Shown here piece after piece: positions 7,038-16,240 of a stretch of 58,534 nucleotides of DNA (positions within the stretch are counted from its first letter, which is position 1; every line of letters begins with the position of its first letter). The stretch is from Bacteroidota bacterium (GTDB lineage: Bacteria > Bacteroidota > Bacteroidia > Bacteroidales > JAAUTT01): NCBI GenBank assembly GCA_023429135.1, contig JAEYWD010000004.1, positions 1 through 58,534 on the forward strand. Direction: 5' to 3'. A program made the position numbers and the translations under genes. Below the pieces are notes generated by a model. The model did no database searches. It saw only the letters and a program-made list of their open reading frames with translations, and was not told the DNA's origin.

Positions 7038-8798
7038 TTAAAACTTGTCTTTGACTTCAATTTCGCTGTATCCCTCAACAATCTCCCCCTTATCACTAAT
7101 TCCGGTCACTTTAATAAGGTAAAAAGTAGCATAATCGGATGTATAAAATTCAACAGCAGCAGAATTTCCCTGACTTGCTTTATGATGAGGGTTCCAGTAT
7201 AACAACTGCCTGAAATCGGGTTCCCGCGATTTCACGTCAACAATTGAATAATTGGGCTGAAATAAATTGGGAAGTTCGTAATAAGCTTCTGCTTTAAATC
7301 TAAGATTATTATTGTTGAGGGTAACATTTTTCCACAGATTGTTATATGAATTTACTGATAAGACCCCTTCCAGCACCTGGTGATCAACAATCCATTTTGA
7401 AGATATAACATCCACTTTTTTAATATCTTTGGTTCCGTAATGAATTATCTGGTTAATATCATCAATTAGAACGCCATCGAAAAAGATGAGGGGTTTGGGT
7501 GACATGAACATTCTTTTGTGCCAATCCAGAACTTCAGCATAAAAAACGTCGTCACGTTTCCGGATTTTCACAGAAGGTAGAATTTCGCGTGCTATCTCAA
7601 CAAAATCTTTTAATTCAACAAAATCTGAGGGTGCAACCGTAAAATCGGGTACGCGAAAAAGCAAAGGAACAGATGATGCAATGTGCAGTGGCTTAAAAGC
7701 TGACTGAATTAAGGCAAATGACTTCTGAATCCTTACAATATTCTGACTGCTTTTTAGATATGAAATAACCGATGAATCAACTGGAAGTGGATCAAATAGA
7801 AAAGCCCCTTCCACCCTAAATTTTGAGTCGATTTCGATTTTTGGGCTTAACGACTCCCCATCTTTTTGCTTTACTTTAATAAAAACATCTTTACCATTAT
7901 AATAATCACTTAACGGAAATCGGAAATATCCACGGGAATTTGTAACAGTATATTTAAAGTTATTAATTGTATCGGGCGACGAAAGATATAGGACCTGATA
8001 CCCCACCGGATTTCCGGAATTCAGATCGGTTAGGCGTCCCGTTATTTCAGCATATTTATCCTCAGCCAGGTAAACCGGTTTTTCGCTCCTTTCCGATACA
8101 TCGAAAAATACTCCTTTGCTCTCTCTTGCCTTAACAATGGATGCTTTGGCAGCAAAAGTCCCCTCTACCGAATTCTTTTCGACTACCGAAATAGAGAAGT
8201 CGAGAAGTTTAATATCCCGGTCGGCAATGTTTATTTTAAGACTCGCTTTCTCACGCTTGGAATAGACTGTCTTATCCGATATTATATTTATCTTTTTTAC
8301 TCCAGCAGAAATTTTCTCATCTGCTTGTGAAGTAAAGGAGCTATCGGAGTTCTGACCAGAAATAAGACCAAAGAAATCCTTATCGAAACGATTTGCAATA
8401 ATGATTTGCGACTTAAAGAATATTTCGGGCGATCCGTTCCTCATGAAATTGGTATAGGCAACAACATGGTAGTATCCCGACTGCAAAGTGTCGGAAAGAT
8501 GAATAGCTCCGGCAGCTTTGCCATTAACAATTTTCACCTGAGATTTCCCGAATAGGTTGCCATTTTTATTCCGGATAACAACATATCCGATACTTGGATA
8601 ATTGACCAGGGAATTTAATTTAGTATCCAGCAAGTAGAGATTGAAAAGCAGGTTTTCTCCGGCTATGTATATTTTCCGGTCGGTATTCAGGAAAATCCTC
8701 TCCGATATCAGAACCTGTTTATCGTAGCCGTTAGCAATTACAAAGTCAATTGCAAAACAAAAAAGAACTAAAAACAGAACAAAGAATTTCTTAAACAT
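7038..8798 (-). CDS. Exported MG2-like/carboxypeptidase-regulatory/plug-like protein
   Basis: 586 residues with a signal peptide (FKKFFVLFLVLFCFAIDF). An N-terminal macroglobulin-type strand motif reads FLNTDRKIYIAGENLLF, near residues 34-50. A carboxypeptidase-regulatory-like Ig segment follows near 250-310 (ITGRLTDLNSGNPVGYQVL). A TonB-plug-like stretch near 440-490 reads PLIFFDGVLIDDINQI. This architecture is common in Bacteroidota envelope operons next to a receptor and a DUF4249 lipoprotein, and its role is unknown. It lacks a beta-barrel, so despite the plug-like segment it is not a receptor. It sits eight bases after the DUF4249 gene. Confidence 0.65.
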   Translation of the reverse strand: MFKKFFVLFLVLFCFAIDFVIANGYDKQVLISERIFLNTDRKIYIAGENLLFNLYLLDTKLNSLVNYPSIGYVVIRNKNGNLFGKSQVKIVNGKAAGAIHLSDTLQSGYYHVVAYTNFMRNGSPEIFFKSQIIIANRFDKDFFGLISGQNSDSSFTSQADEKISAGVKKINIISDKTVYSKREKASLKINIADRDIKLLDFSISVVEKNSVEGTFAAKASIVKARESKGVFFDVSERSEKPVYLAEDKYAEITGRLTDLNSGNPVGYQVLYLSSPDTINNFKYTVTNSRGYFRFPLSDYYNGKDVFIKVKQKDGESLSPKIEIDSKFRVEGAFLFDPLPVDSSVISYLKSSQNIVRIQKSFALIQSAFKPLHIASSVPLLFRVPDFTVAPSDFVELKDFVEIAREILPSVKIRKRDDVFYAEVLDWHKRMFMSPKPLIFFDGVLIDDINQIIHYGTKDIKKVDVISSKWIVDHQVLEGVLSVNSYNNLWKNVTLNNNNLRFKAEAYYELPNLFQPNYSIVDVKSREPDFRQLLYWNPHHKASQGNSAAVEFYTSDYATFYLIKVTGISDKGEIVEGYSEIEVKDKF

Positions 8799-8806
8799 AA
8801 TGCTAA

Positions 8807-9856
8807 TTAATTATTCCAAAAGGGTGGAGCGATATCAACTGATTCTCCTCCTTCCGTAAATCCGGGAAATTCATCTTTTTCAACTAATTTAATCGGAGCT
8901 TTGCTCATGTCGTACCGATAATACAACTGCTCTGCATATGATACTTCGAAAAATCCAAATACAAGCTTTTTAGGATCGGTTACACATTTCATGTTTCCCA
9001 AAACCTGCGAAGGTACCGGATCAAAAATTCTACCTGAAGCTTCTAGCTGACTTTTTGCTTTCAGATAAAACTGATGAGCCTCGCTGTTCATGCTATATTT
9101 TTTTACATGCAGAAGCCAGCCGGCAAGAGACACTCCTTCGCGCTGATCGTATTCATACATTGTGGTTCGGAAAAAAGCCAGATTATGCTTAGGTGCCAGT
9201 CCAACAGCTTTGTCGAATTTCGATGAGGTAACGTTTATCATCGAATTGGGATTAAAGGTTTTCCAGCAATATATTGTAGGAGGAATGGGTACGCCGGGTG
9301 GTATGTAAACGTAAAGAACAGTATACCGCACATCGTAGCGAACCTTGGGGAACTCAGTACTGGTGCTTCTTAAATCTGTAAATGTTTCCATTCCTCTTAC
9401 CTGTGTCTTGAAATAATCTCCGGAGGAAGTCTGAACATATGTATCCTGCATCACAGTGTTTGCATAAATACTGTCCTGAAACATTTTTTGAGGTAAGGAT
9501 TGAAGACTGGATTCATACGTATTTCCGTCTGGCGCCGAAACCTTTAGAAAATATTTCCGACCCGGAACACACTTCGCATCATTATTTTCGTAAATACCAA
9601 AACCATTATCGGTGAGCATTACCATATTCGAGAGGTCGTCGTATACAAAAACATTGGCATGCCGAACAGGAAAATATGAATCGGCCGAATCGTAAGGAAC
9701 AGCTTTGGTAATCCTTACAGAAAGCTGGCCGGGAATATTGGTCATGAGTCCCTGAATTACCAACGCCGACTTATCGTTATTGATATCAGGTTCATATACC
9801 TTCTTGCAGCTCAAAAGGAAGATGAACCCCAGAATTAATAAAGAATATTTGTTCAT
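8807..9856 (-). CDS. DUF4249 lipoprotein
   Basis: 349 residues from the ATG giving MNKYSLLILGFIFLLSCKK. This is a lipoprotein signal with lipobox LLSC, so the longer frame running into the receptor gene is rejected. The mature part starts with the DUF4249 pattern ALVIQGLMTNIPGQLSVRITK and then a FVYDD strand. Proteins of this family are surface or periplasmic lipoproteins encoded next to TonB receptors, and probably assist binding of the receptor's cargo. It is ten bases downstream of the receptor gene. The ligand is unknown. Confidence 0.8.
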   Translation of the reverse strand: MNKYSLLILGFIFLLSCKKVYEPDINNDKSALVIQGLMTNIPGQLSVRITKAVPYDSADSYFPVRHANVFVYDDLSNMVMLTDNGFGIYENNDAKCVPGRKYFLKVSAPDGNTYESSLQSLPQKMFQDSIYANTVMQDTYVQTSSGDYFKTQVRGMETFTDLRSTSTEFPKVRYDVRYTVLYVYIPPGVPIPPTIYCWKTFNPNSMINVTSSKFDKAVGLAPKHNLAFFRTTMYEYDQREGVSLAGWLLHVKKYSMNSEAHQFYLKAKSQLEASGRIFDPVPSQVLGNMKCVTDPKKLVFGFFEVSYAEQLYYRYDMSKAPIKLVEKDEFPGFTEGGESVDIAPPFWNN

Positions 9857-9866
9857 AACCTGCATT

Positions 9867-12554
9867 TTAGAAGGTAAAGTTATAAGTAAGTGTAGGTAAT
9901 GGTCGTCCAATAATGTATAGCTTGTACAATGAGAAAGTTTTATAATTATTGCTTTCATTAGCCATTTCCTTTTGATAAAAAGTTGAATACGCATTTTTGC
10001 GGCTGTACAAATTAACAATGGAGAGCGACCAGCTACCTTTCCATTTCTTCTTGAGACGGAGACTCTCGTCAAGAGTAATTGACACATCAAGCCGGTGATA
10101 ATAAGGTAACCGGTATTCGTTTCTGTCCGAATAATAAATTAACTGATTTCCCTGATAGAAATATTTCATTTCGGGAAGTGTAACCGGTCGACCGGAATTA
10201 AGCATAAATGTTGCCGAGAATCGCCATCTGCGCGAAATATGATAATTGGCTACCGAAATAAAGTTATGAGGCCTGTCGTAGTTGGAATTGAAGGTCTCGT
10301 TGTTTTTTATTTTCTCCTCATCAAACGGACTGGTAGTTTGCCTTATGGACCTTGAATAAGTATAACTGGCCCATCCTGTTAAACGCCCCGAAATTTTCTT
10401 AACATACAATTCAACTCCATAGTTAAACCCCTTTGCAGGAATAAGATCGGTTTCCAGAGATTCATTCATCAGAAGTTTTGCTCCTTCCTTATATTCCGAA
10501 ACATTATCCAATTTCTTATAATAGACTTCAACCGAGGCTTCAAGTGCCTTTTTCATGAAATTACGATAATAACCAACGGCCACCTGGTTACAGATAAGCG
10601 GAAGAATATTATTATCGCTAAGTTTCCATACATCGGTAGGTGCCATCACAGAAGTGTTTGATACCAGATTGAAATACTGATGCATTTTAGAATAGCTGGC
10701 CTTAACCGAACTTTCGGTATTGAGCTTGTATATAATTGAAAAGCGTGGTTCAATTCCATTATGAGAATAGGCTATATCACTCTTCTTATAATCCTGCACT
10801 TCCAGAACATTATCAGCTAACTGCGGCATATCCTGTTTAAAAATACGCATCTGGTAGGGCCCTATAAGCATGTACCTTGTGTAACGAATACCTGCTTCAA
10901 TATTCAGTTTATCGGTTACCGAATAATTATCCGACAGATAAGCAGAAAGTTCATAAGCATTTTCTTCCTGAAGTTTTTTGGGCATAACTATGGATTGCTC
11001 CATCCCGGGTTTAAGTTCACCAGGGCTATTATTGTAACGGATGGTATTGATACCAATATCCACTGAATTTCTCAGAAACATGGCCCAGGAAAAATTCCAC
11101 TTAAAACAATCGTAAACCACGTCGGTGTTAATTTTCGAAATCTCCAACGGTTTATTTACGTCTTCTTCAATATTAAGTCCGTAAATACTGCGGCCCACTA
11201 TGGCTGTTGTAGATAAGTAACTGTTAAACACATGGCTCCACTTTGCACCTCCCATGTAATTCGCATATTTATAACGGGTTGTGGCACTGAACTCGAAATT
11301 ATCGTCGCTTACATATCCAAAAAACGAAATTCGGTTCGACGAGTTGGGCGAAATGGTAAGCATGGCATTGAGGTCGTAAAACCCGGCTGAACTGTTTTTA
11401 AGTTCGACATCGGGAAGTCGTTTTAAAATCCAGTCGGAGTAGGAACTACGAGCGCCAACTGAAAGAACTACTTTCTTATTGAACAAAGGCAGTTTCATGT
11501 TCAGTCGGCTGCTTATCAATCCTATACCTCCTTTGGCAGTGAACTTATCGGCAGGAGAGCCACCCATTTTTATATCCATTACCGATGATGCCCTTTCGCC
11601 ATATTTTGACGGAATACCGGCTTTTAGCAAGGTTACATTCGATACATCATCGGGATTTACAATGGAAATAAGACCGAAAACATGAGAAGGATTGAATACA
11701 GGCAGATCTTCCATCAGAATAAGGTTCTGGTCGGCACTTCCTCCACGTACATTAAATCCTGTTCCAAACTCACCAACAGACTGAACACCTGGCATGAGCG
11801 TAACACTCCGGATAATATCGGTTTCGCCCATAGTTACTGGCAATTCCTTAATGGCTTTTGCATCAATCCTAACAATGCTCATTTGGTTGCGCATTACACT
11901 GTTCTGGGCCATTTCAGCACGTACAATTACCTCGTCCAGACTAATGCTTTTTTCAAATAATTCAAGATTTAAATTGCCTTTCCCATACACCTTAATTTTG
12001 GCAGTACTTTCTTCGTACCCAAAAAACTTTATATTCAGTTCCTGGTCTCCAACAGGCAGGTTCATTGTAAATTTGCCATCCTTATTAGTATTTACAGCAA
12101 GTTTCAACTTATCCTGACTCACAACCGCGCCCACCAGAACATCGCCTGTTTTACCGTCAATTACAGTTCCTTCAACAACAGCCGAAGAGTAACGGCCAAA
12201 ATCGAGGGGATTGCCTATAGGTATAAATTCCTGATAAGTTTGCTGCTGAACAGATTCGAAGGGAAGAAGAATAAAGGAGGCGTCATTTATTTTAACAGAT
12301 GAATATCCTGTCAATTTCTGAATTCTGTCCAAAGCTTCATCAAAAGGCAACTGAACAACACTGCTGCTTATTTTGCGCCTTTGCAGGCGCTCGGAATCAA
12401 AGTAAAATTTTACCTGATATTTCTGCTCCAATAATTGAATGGCATTTTCAAACGGAAGATAGTTTAAGGTATCTGCTGGTTGTTTATTTTCCTGACTTTG
12501 GGCCAGAACAAAAGTTATTCCCAAAAAAATCGCAGTAATTAAAAATTTCCTCAT
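9867..12554 (-). CDS. TonB-dependent outer membrane receptor with STN and CarboxypepD_reg domains
   Basis: 895 residues from ATG (MRKFLITAIFLGITFVLA, signal peptide); the upstream ATG adds a non-signal leader and is rejected. Domains in order are an STN (secretin/TonB short N-terminal) domain near 30-100, a carboxypeptidase-regulatory-like domain near 125-210 (VVEGTVIDGKTGDVLVGAVV), a plug near 225-340 containing GSADQNLILMEDLPV, then a beta-barrel ending in an aromatic residue (LTYNFTF). An STN domain often marks receptors signalling to a FecR anti-sigma factor, but no sigma/FecR pair is present here. It heads a four-gene minus-strand operon. The substrate cannot be read from the sequence. 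Confidence 0.85.
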   Translation of the reverse strand: MRKFLITAIFLGITFVLAQSQENKQPADTLNYLPFENAIQLLEQKYQVKFYFDSERLQRRKISSSVVQLPFDEALDRIQKLTGYSSVKINDASFILLPFESVQQQTYQEFIPIGNPLDFGRYSSAVVEGTVIDGKTGDVLVGAVVSQDKLKLAVNTNKDGKFTMNLPVGDQELNIKFFGYEESTAKIKVYGKGNLNLELFEKSISLDEVIVRAEMAQNSVMRNQMSIVRIDAKAIKELPVTMGETDIIRSVTLMPGVQSVGEFGTGFNVRGGSADQNLILMEDLPVFNPSHVFGLISIVNPDDVSNVTLLKAGIPSKYGERASSVMDIKMGGSPADKFTAKGGIGLISSRLNMKLPLFNKKVVLSVGARSSYSDWILKRLPDVELKNSSAGFYDLNAMLTISPNSSNRISFFGYVSDDNFEFSATTRYKYANYMGGAKWSHVFNSYLSTTAIVGRSIYGLNIEEDVNKPLEISKINTDVVYDCFKWNFSWAMFLRNSVDIGINTIRYNNSPGELKPGMEQSIVMPKKLQEENAYELSAYLSDNYSVTDKLNIEAGIRYTRYMLIGPYQMRIFKQDMPQLADNVLEVQDYKKSDIAYSHNGIEPRFSIIYKLNTESSVKASYSKMHQYFNLVSNTSVMAPTDVWKLSDNNILPLICNQVAVGYYRNFMKKALEASVEVYYKKLDNVSEYKEGAKLLMNESLETDLIPAKGFNYGVELYVKKISGRLTGWASYTYSRSIRQTTSPFDEEKIKNNETFNSNYDRPHNFISVANYHISRRWRFSATFMLNSGRPVTLPEMKYFYQGNQLIYYSDRNEYRLPYYHRLDVSITLDESLRLKKKWKGSWSLSIVNLYSRKNAYSTFYQKEMANESNNYKTFSLYKLYIIGRPLPTLTYNFTF

Positions 12555-12698
12555 TCGCAAGAATAGTATAGATAGTAAGTCATGCAACAGTGACAGCAAA
12601 ATCCAAGCTTGTACAAGTGATAACTTAAAAGTAATAATCCTGTTTAATCAATCTACCCTATCCCTATAGTTACTTTCTGGTCTACTTTAAAACTTGAA

Positions 12699-12733
12699 TG
12701 TTCTTAGGCCATTGATACTGAAACCTAAGAACA
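12699..12733 (-). terminator. Hairpin downstream of uxaC
   Basis: A ten-base stem TGTTCTTAGG / CCTAAGAACA with a 15-base loop lies between the uxaC stop and the TonB receptor operon. On the minus strand it is followed only by a modest T-rich stretch (TTTTAAA), so it is a weak intrinsic terminator candidate. Confidence 0.5.
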
Positions 12734-12752
12734 TAAAAATACTGTTTAACTA

Positions 12753-14156
12753 TTAAAATCCAAAATAATTTTTGGCATTGTAGTACGAAATATCCTGGAC
12801 CATTTTCCCGATCTGAGGAAGTTCCGACGATGGCAGCTCACCATTTTTTACATCGTTACCCAACATATTACACAAAATTCTTCTGAAGTAATCGTGACGT
12901 GGATATGAAAGGAAACTACGCGAATCAGTCAACATACCAACAAACCTGCTCAATAAACCCAGGTTCGAGAGTGCGTTCATCTGATTTTCCATACCGGTTT
13001 TCTGATCGAGGAACCACCATCCTGAACCAAACTGCATCTTACCCGCTAAACGGCCATCGGCAAAACATCCCAAAATGGTAGGAATAACTTCGTTGAACGA
13101 CGGATTGAGGTTGTAAACAATAGTTTTGGTAAGCTGATCGGTTTTATCGAGCTGATCGAGGAATTTAGCCATTGCCTGAGCAGCAGCAAAATCACCAATA
13201 GCATCGTAGCCAGTATCAGGGCCAAGTTTTTTAAACATGCGCGAGTTGTTGTTGCGAATGGCTCCGAAATGGAATTGCTGAGCCCACCCTTTACTATGAT
13301 CCATCACCGCAAAATGATACATCATGGCGCTCTTGAACATATCAGCTTCCTGCTTATCGAGTTTTTTGCGACCTTTTGCCTTGAGGAAAATAAGCTTTAT
13401 TTCATTATCCTTAAAATCGCTGGCATAGAAAGTTTCCAGTCCGTGGTCGGACACGCAGCAACCCATAGAAGCAAAAAAGTCGTGACGAATCTGAAGAGCC
13501 TGGATAAGACTATTGAAATTATCAATATTCACCCCAGCGGCTTCTCCAAGTTTGTCGAGATATTTATTGTACTCGTCCAGATTATCAACAGCCATTGCTT
13601 TATCGGGGCGCCAGGTTGGCAAAACTTTGATTGCAAAATTATCGTCCTTAATTTTTTTATGGAATTCCAGACTATCGGCCGGATCGTCGGTTGTACAAAT
13701 AACCTCCACGTTCATCTTTTTCAGAATTCCTCTTACGGAGAATTCTGATGTTTGAAGCATGGCATTGCATTGCTCGTAAATCTCTTTTGCTGTTTCGGGT
13801 TTCAAAACCTTATTGATACCAAAAGGGCGAAGCAACTCCATATGCGTCCAGTGATACAGCGGATTGCGCATGGTGTTGGGAACTGTCTCAGCCCATTTTT
13901 CGAATTTGGTATAATCGTCGACCTTACCTGTAATACTGTCTTCGTCAATGCCGTTGATACGCATTGCCCTCCATTTGTAATGATCGCCTTCGAGCCATAT
14001 TTCAGTAAGGTTTTTAAATTGTCTGTCGTTAGCAATATCTTTGGGCGATAAGTGACAATGATAGTCTATGATAGGTAATTTCGCCGCATGCTGGTGATAA
14101 AGATTTTTTGCTTCATCTGATTGAAGCAAAAAATCATTTGTTAAAAAAGCTCCCAT
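12753..14156 (-). CDS. uxaC: Glucuronate isomerase
   Basis: 467 residues from the ATG giving MGAFLTNDFLL; the longer frame overlaps ndk and has no family sequence. The N-terminal metal-site motif IIDYHCHLSP and the spaced blocks WRAMRINGI, DDPADSL and FHFGAIRNNN fit UxaC of the amidohydrolase superfamily. It converts D-glucuronate to fructuronate, or galacturonate to tagaturonate, the entry step of hexuronate use in the cytoplasm. No uxaB, uxuA or kdg genes are near, so the rest of the pathway must lie elsewhere. It sits ten bases downstream of ndk on the same strand and may be cotranscribed with it. Confidence 0.93.
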   Translation of the reverse strand: MGAFLTNDFLLQSDEAKNLYHQHAAKLPIIDYHCHLSPKDIANDRQFKNLTEIWLEGDHYKWRAMRINGIDEDSITGKVDDYTKFEKWAETVPNTMRNPLYHWTHMELLRPFGINKVLKPETAKEIYEQCNAMLQTSEFSVRGILKKMNVEVICTTDDPADSLEFHKKIKDDNFAIKVLPTWRPDKAMAVDNLDEYNKYLDKLGEAAGVNIDNFNSLIQALQIRHDFFASMGCCVSDHGLETFYASDFKDNEIKLIFLKAKGRKKLDKQEADMFKSAMMYHFAVMDHSKGWAQQFHFGAIRNNNSRMFKKLGPDTGYDAIGDFAAAQAMAKFLDQLDKTDQLTKTIVYNLNPSFNEVIPTILGCFADGRLAGKMQFGSGWWFLDQKTGMENQMNALSNLGLLSRFVGMLTDSRSFLSYPRHDYFRRILCNMLGNDVKNGELPSSELPQIGKMVQDISYYNAKNYFGF

Positions 14157-14166
14157 TTTGTAATGT

Positions 14167-14586
14167 TTAAAAACAATCGAATTTAGAAAAAAAGAAACCT
14201 GCTTCAATAGCAGCATTCTCGTCACTATCCGAACCATGAACAGCATTTTCCTGAACCGATTTTGCAAACTTCTTGCGAATTGTTCCTTCTTCAGCTTTGG
14301 ATGGATCAGTGGCTCCTATAAGTTTTCTGAAATCTTCAACAGCATTGGCCTTTTCGAGCTTTGCAACCACAATTGGTCCCGAAGTCATAAATTCAACCAA
14401 AGCAGCAAAAAATGGTCTCTCTCTGTGTACACCATAAAAGGCTTCAGCCTGCTGTTTTGTTAGCTGAACTAAACGGAGAGCCGAGATTTTAAAACCACCC
14501 TGAATGATCGCATCCAGAATTTTACCAGTGTATCCACTTTTAAATGCATCGGGTTTAACAATTGTAAAAGTATAATTTCCAGACAT
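14167..14586 (-). CDS. ndk: Nucleoside diphosphate kinase
   Basis: 139 residues, the normal length for the family. The active-site histidine is His117 in NAVHGSDS, and the N-terminal ATP-site strand TFTIVKPDAF is present. It balances NTP and dNTP pools by phosphotransfer through phosphohistidine. It lies just upstream of uxaC and is divergent from the DHH phosphoesterase gene, from which it is separated by about 100 bp that should hold both promoters. Confidence 0.95.
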   Translation of the reverse strand: MSGNYTFTIVKPDAFKSGYTGKILDAIIQGGFKISALRLVQLTKQQAEAFYGVHRERPFFAALVEFMTSGPIVVAKLEKANAVEDFRKLIGATDPSKAEEGTIRKKFAKSVQENAVHGSDSDENAAIEAGFFFSKFDCF

Positions 14587-14657
14587 ATATATAAATTTTA
14601 ATTAAGCTCCAAAGTTAGAAATATTTATTGTATAAGCAGTTTGCATTTTGAAATTTA

Positions 14658-14665
14658 TATCTTTG
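14658..14665 (+). promoter_or_regulatory. Probable -7 element (TATCTTTG) of DHH/FKBP operon
   Basis: Matches TAnnTTTG in the divergent ndk/DHH intergenic region, 22 bp before the DHH start codon. TTTG words lie upstream but nearer than the usual spacer, so the -33 assignment is unclear. Confidence 0.4.
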
Positions 14666-14687
14666 AACCGTTCTAGGTTAAAAGTAT

Positions 14688-15713
14688 ATGGATTTTGGGA
14701 AATTTGAAACGGAGTGTCAAGAGCTTAAAAAACAGCTTGATATAAGAAATAAAATTATTGTCACCACACATCAGAATCCTGATGGTGATGCCATAGGAGC
14801 TGTATTTGGCTTATACTGGTATCTGAAAAATATTGGTAAAGATGCGCGTATTATTGTTCCCAATGAATATCCTGAATATCTGCAGTGGCTTCCCGGCAAT
14901 GATACAGTTATCAATTTCAGTAAAGAGAAGGCACTGGCTGTTGAGCTTATCAGAGATGCCGACCTGATTTTTCACCTCGATTACAACGATACTAAACGTA
15001 GTGGTGATCTGAAAGACAAGCTCGATCGTTCCGATGCCTATAAAGTGATGGTGGACCATCATCCTCTGCCACAACTCGATGCCGAAATTAAAATCTCCGA
15101 CACTACAGCCAGCTCAACCTGTGAAATGGTGCTCGAATTAATTATTTACCTGGGTAAAACAGAATGTATCGACCTGAATATTGCTGAGAGTCTTTACCTG
15201 GGCATCATGACCGACACCGGATGTTTTAGCTACAATTCGTCCAACCCGCGTACTTTTGAACTGATTGCCATGCTGCTGAAGATTGGTGTTCGTAAAGACC
15301 ATATTTTCAGAATGGTTTATGACAATTTTTCTATGAATCGTATGCGATTGATGGGATATTGCCTGAACGAAAAAATGGAAATTATACCGGAATTCAATAC
15401 TGCATTTATCAGTATTTCGTTAGAAGAACAGCAACGGTTTAATTTCGAGGCCGGCGATTCGGAAGGGTTTGTAAATCTTCCGCTATCCATAAAAGGCATT
15501 AATTTCACAGCTTTATTCACCGAAAGAGAAGATAAAATAAAGATTTCGCTGCGTTCAAAAGGCAACTTTGCTGTGAATGCAGTTGCCGAAAAATATTTTA
15601 TGGGTGGAGGCCACATGAATGCTGCCGGTGGAGAATCAAAAATGCCACTGGTGGAAACGCTGGCAAAATTCCGGTCCATTCTTCCTTTGTATGCCAATGA
15701 TTTAATCTATTAA
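14688..15713 (+). CDS. DHH/DHHA1 phosphoesterase (NrnA-type nanoRNase/pAp phosphatase)
   Basis: 341 residues. The DHH-family metal motifs are visible in order: THQNPDGDAIG near residue 27, FHLDYND, VDHHPLP and TDTGCF. The DHHA1 substrate-binding block GGGHMNAAGG lies near residue 305. NrnA-type enzymes degrade 2-5 nucleotide RNA fragments and dephosphorylate pAp, and some relatives cleave pApA from c-di-AMP. It is cytoplasmic, with no signal peptide. Three FKBP lipoprotein genes follow in the same direction, the first starting two bases after this stop, so the four are probably one transcript. Confidence 0.88.
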   Translation: MDFGKFETECQELKKQLDIRNKIIVTTHQNPDGDAIGAVFGLYWYLKNIGKDARIIVPNEYPEYLQWLPGNDTVINFSKEKALAVELIRDADLIFHLDYNDTKRSGDLKDKLDRSDAYKVMVDHHPLPQLDAEIKISDTTASSTCEMVLELIIYLGKTECIDLNIAESLYLGIMTDTGCFSYNSSNPRTFELIAMLLKIGVRKDHIFRMVYDNFSMNRMRLMGYCLNEKMEIIPEFNTAFISISLEEQQRFNFEAGDSEGFVNLPLSIKGINFTALFTEREDKIKISLRSKGNFAVNAVAEKYFMGGGHMNAAGGESKMPLVETLAKFRSILPLYANDLIY

Positions 15714-15715
15714 AA

Positions 15716-16240
15716 GTGACAAGAGTAATTCTATACATTTTTTCAATTCTAGTATTGCTAACTTCCTGTAAAAGTACAGAAACTGAGAATAAGGGTAATA
15801 AGCCCGACCAGGAGACACTGATGAAGATCAATAAATATCTGGTTGCAAAAGATGCTGATGCCATCAGCGGATACATTAATCGCCATGGTTGGGAAATGCA
15901 GGAAAGTAAAGCAGGTCTTTGGTACGAAATTACCACTAACGGAACGGGTAAAAAAGCAGAAACAGGAAAAACGGCAACGCTAGAATATAAAGTATGGCTG
16001 TTAAACGGAACACTCTGCTATTCCTCCGATTCTCTAGGAAACAAATCCTTTACAATTGGCAAGGGAGGAGTAGAACCAGGACTGGAATTAGGCATTTTAA
16101 TGCTCCGCGAAGGAGATAAGGCCCGGTTTATAATGCCTCCGCACCTTGCGCATGGATTAGTGGGCGACCAGAACAAAATTCCCGCCCGTGCAACCATTGT
16201 TTACCAAGTTCATTTATTAAAAATCAGTGACCCGCAATGA
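15716..16240 (+). CDS. FKBP-type peptidyl-prolyl isomerase lipoprotein (GTG start)
   Basis: 174 residues with a lipoprotein signal (ILYIFSILVLLTSCKS, lipobox LTSC). It starts with GTG two bases after the preceding stop. One FKBP domain lies near 85-172: GKTATLEYKVWLLNG, then VEPGLELGILMLREGDKARFIMP. The family catalyses cis-trans isomerisation of Xaa-Pro bonds in exported proteins. Its size and position recall GldI-like FKBP lipoproteins of Bacteroidota, but no gliding genes are nearby. It overlaps the next FKBP gene by four bases (ATGA). Confidence 0.85.
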   Translation: MTRVILYIFSILVLLTSCKSTETENKGNKPDQETLMKINKYLVAKDADAISGYINRHGWEMQESKAGLWYEITTNGTGKKAETGKTATLEYKVWLLNGTLCYSSDSLGNKSFTIGKGGVEPGLELGILMLREGDKARFIMPPHLAHGLVGDQNKIPARATIVYQVHLLKISDPQ

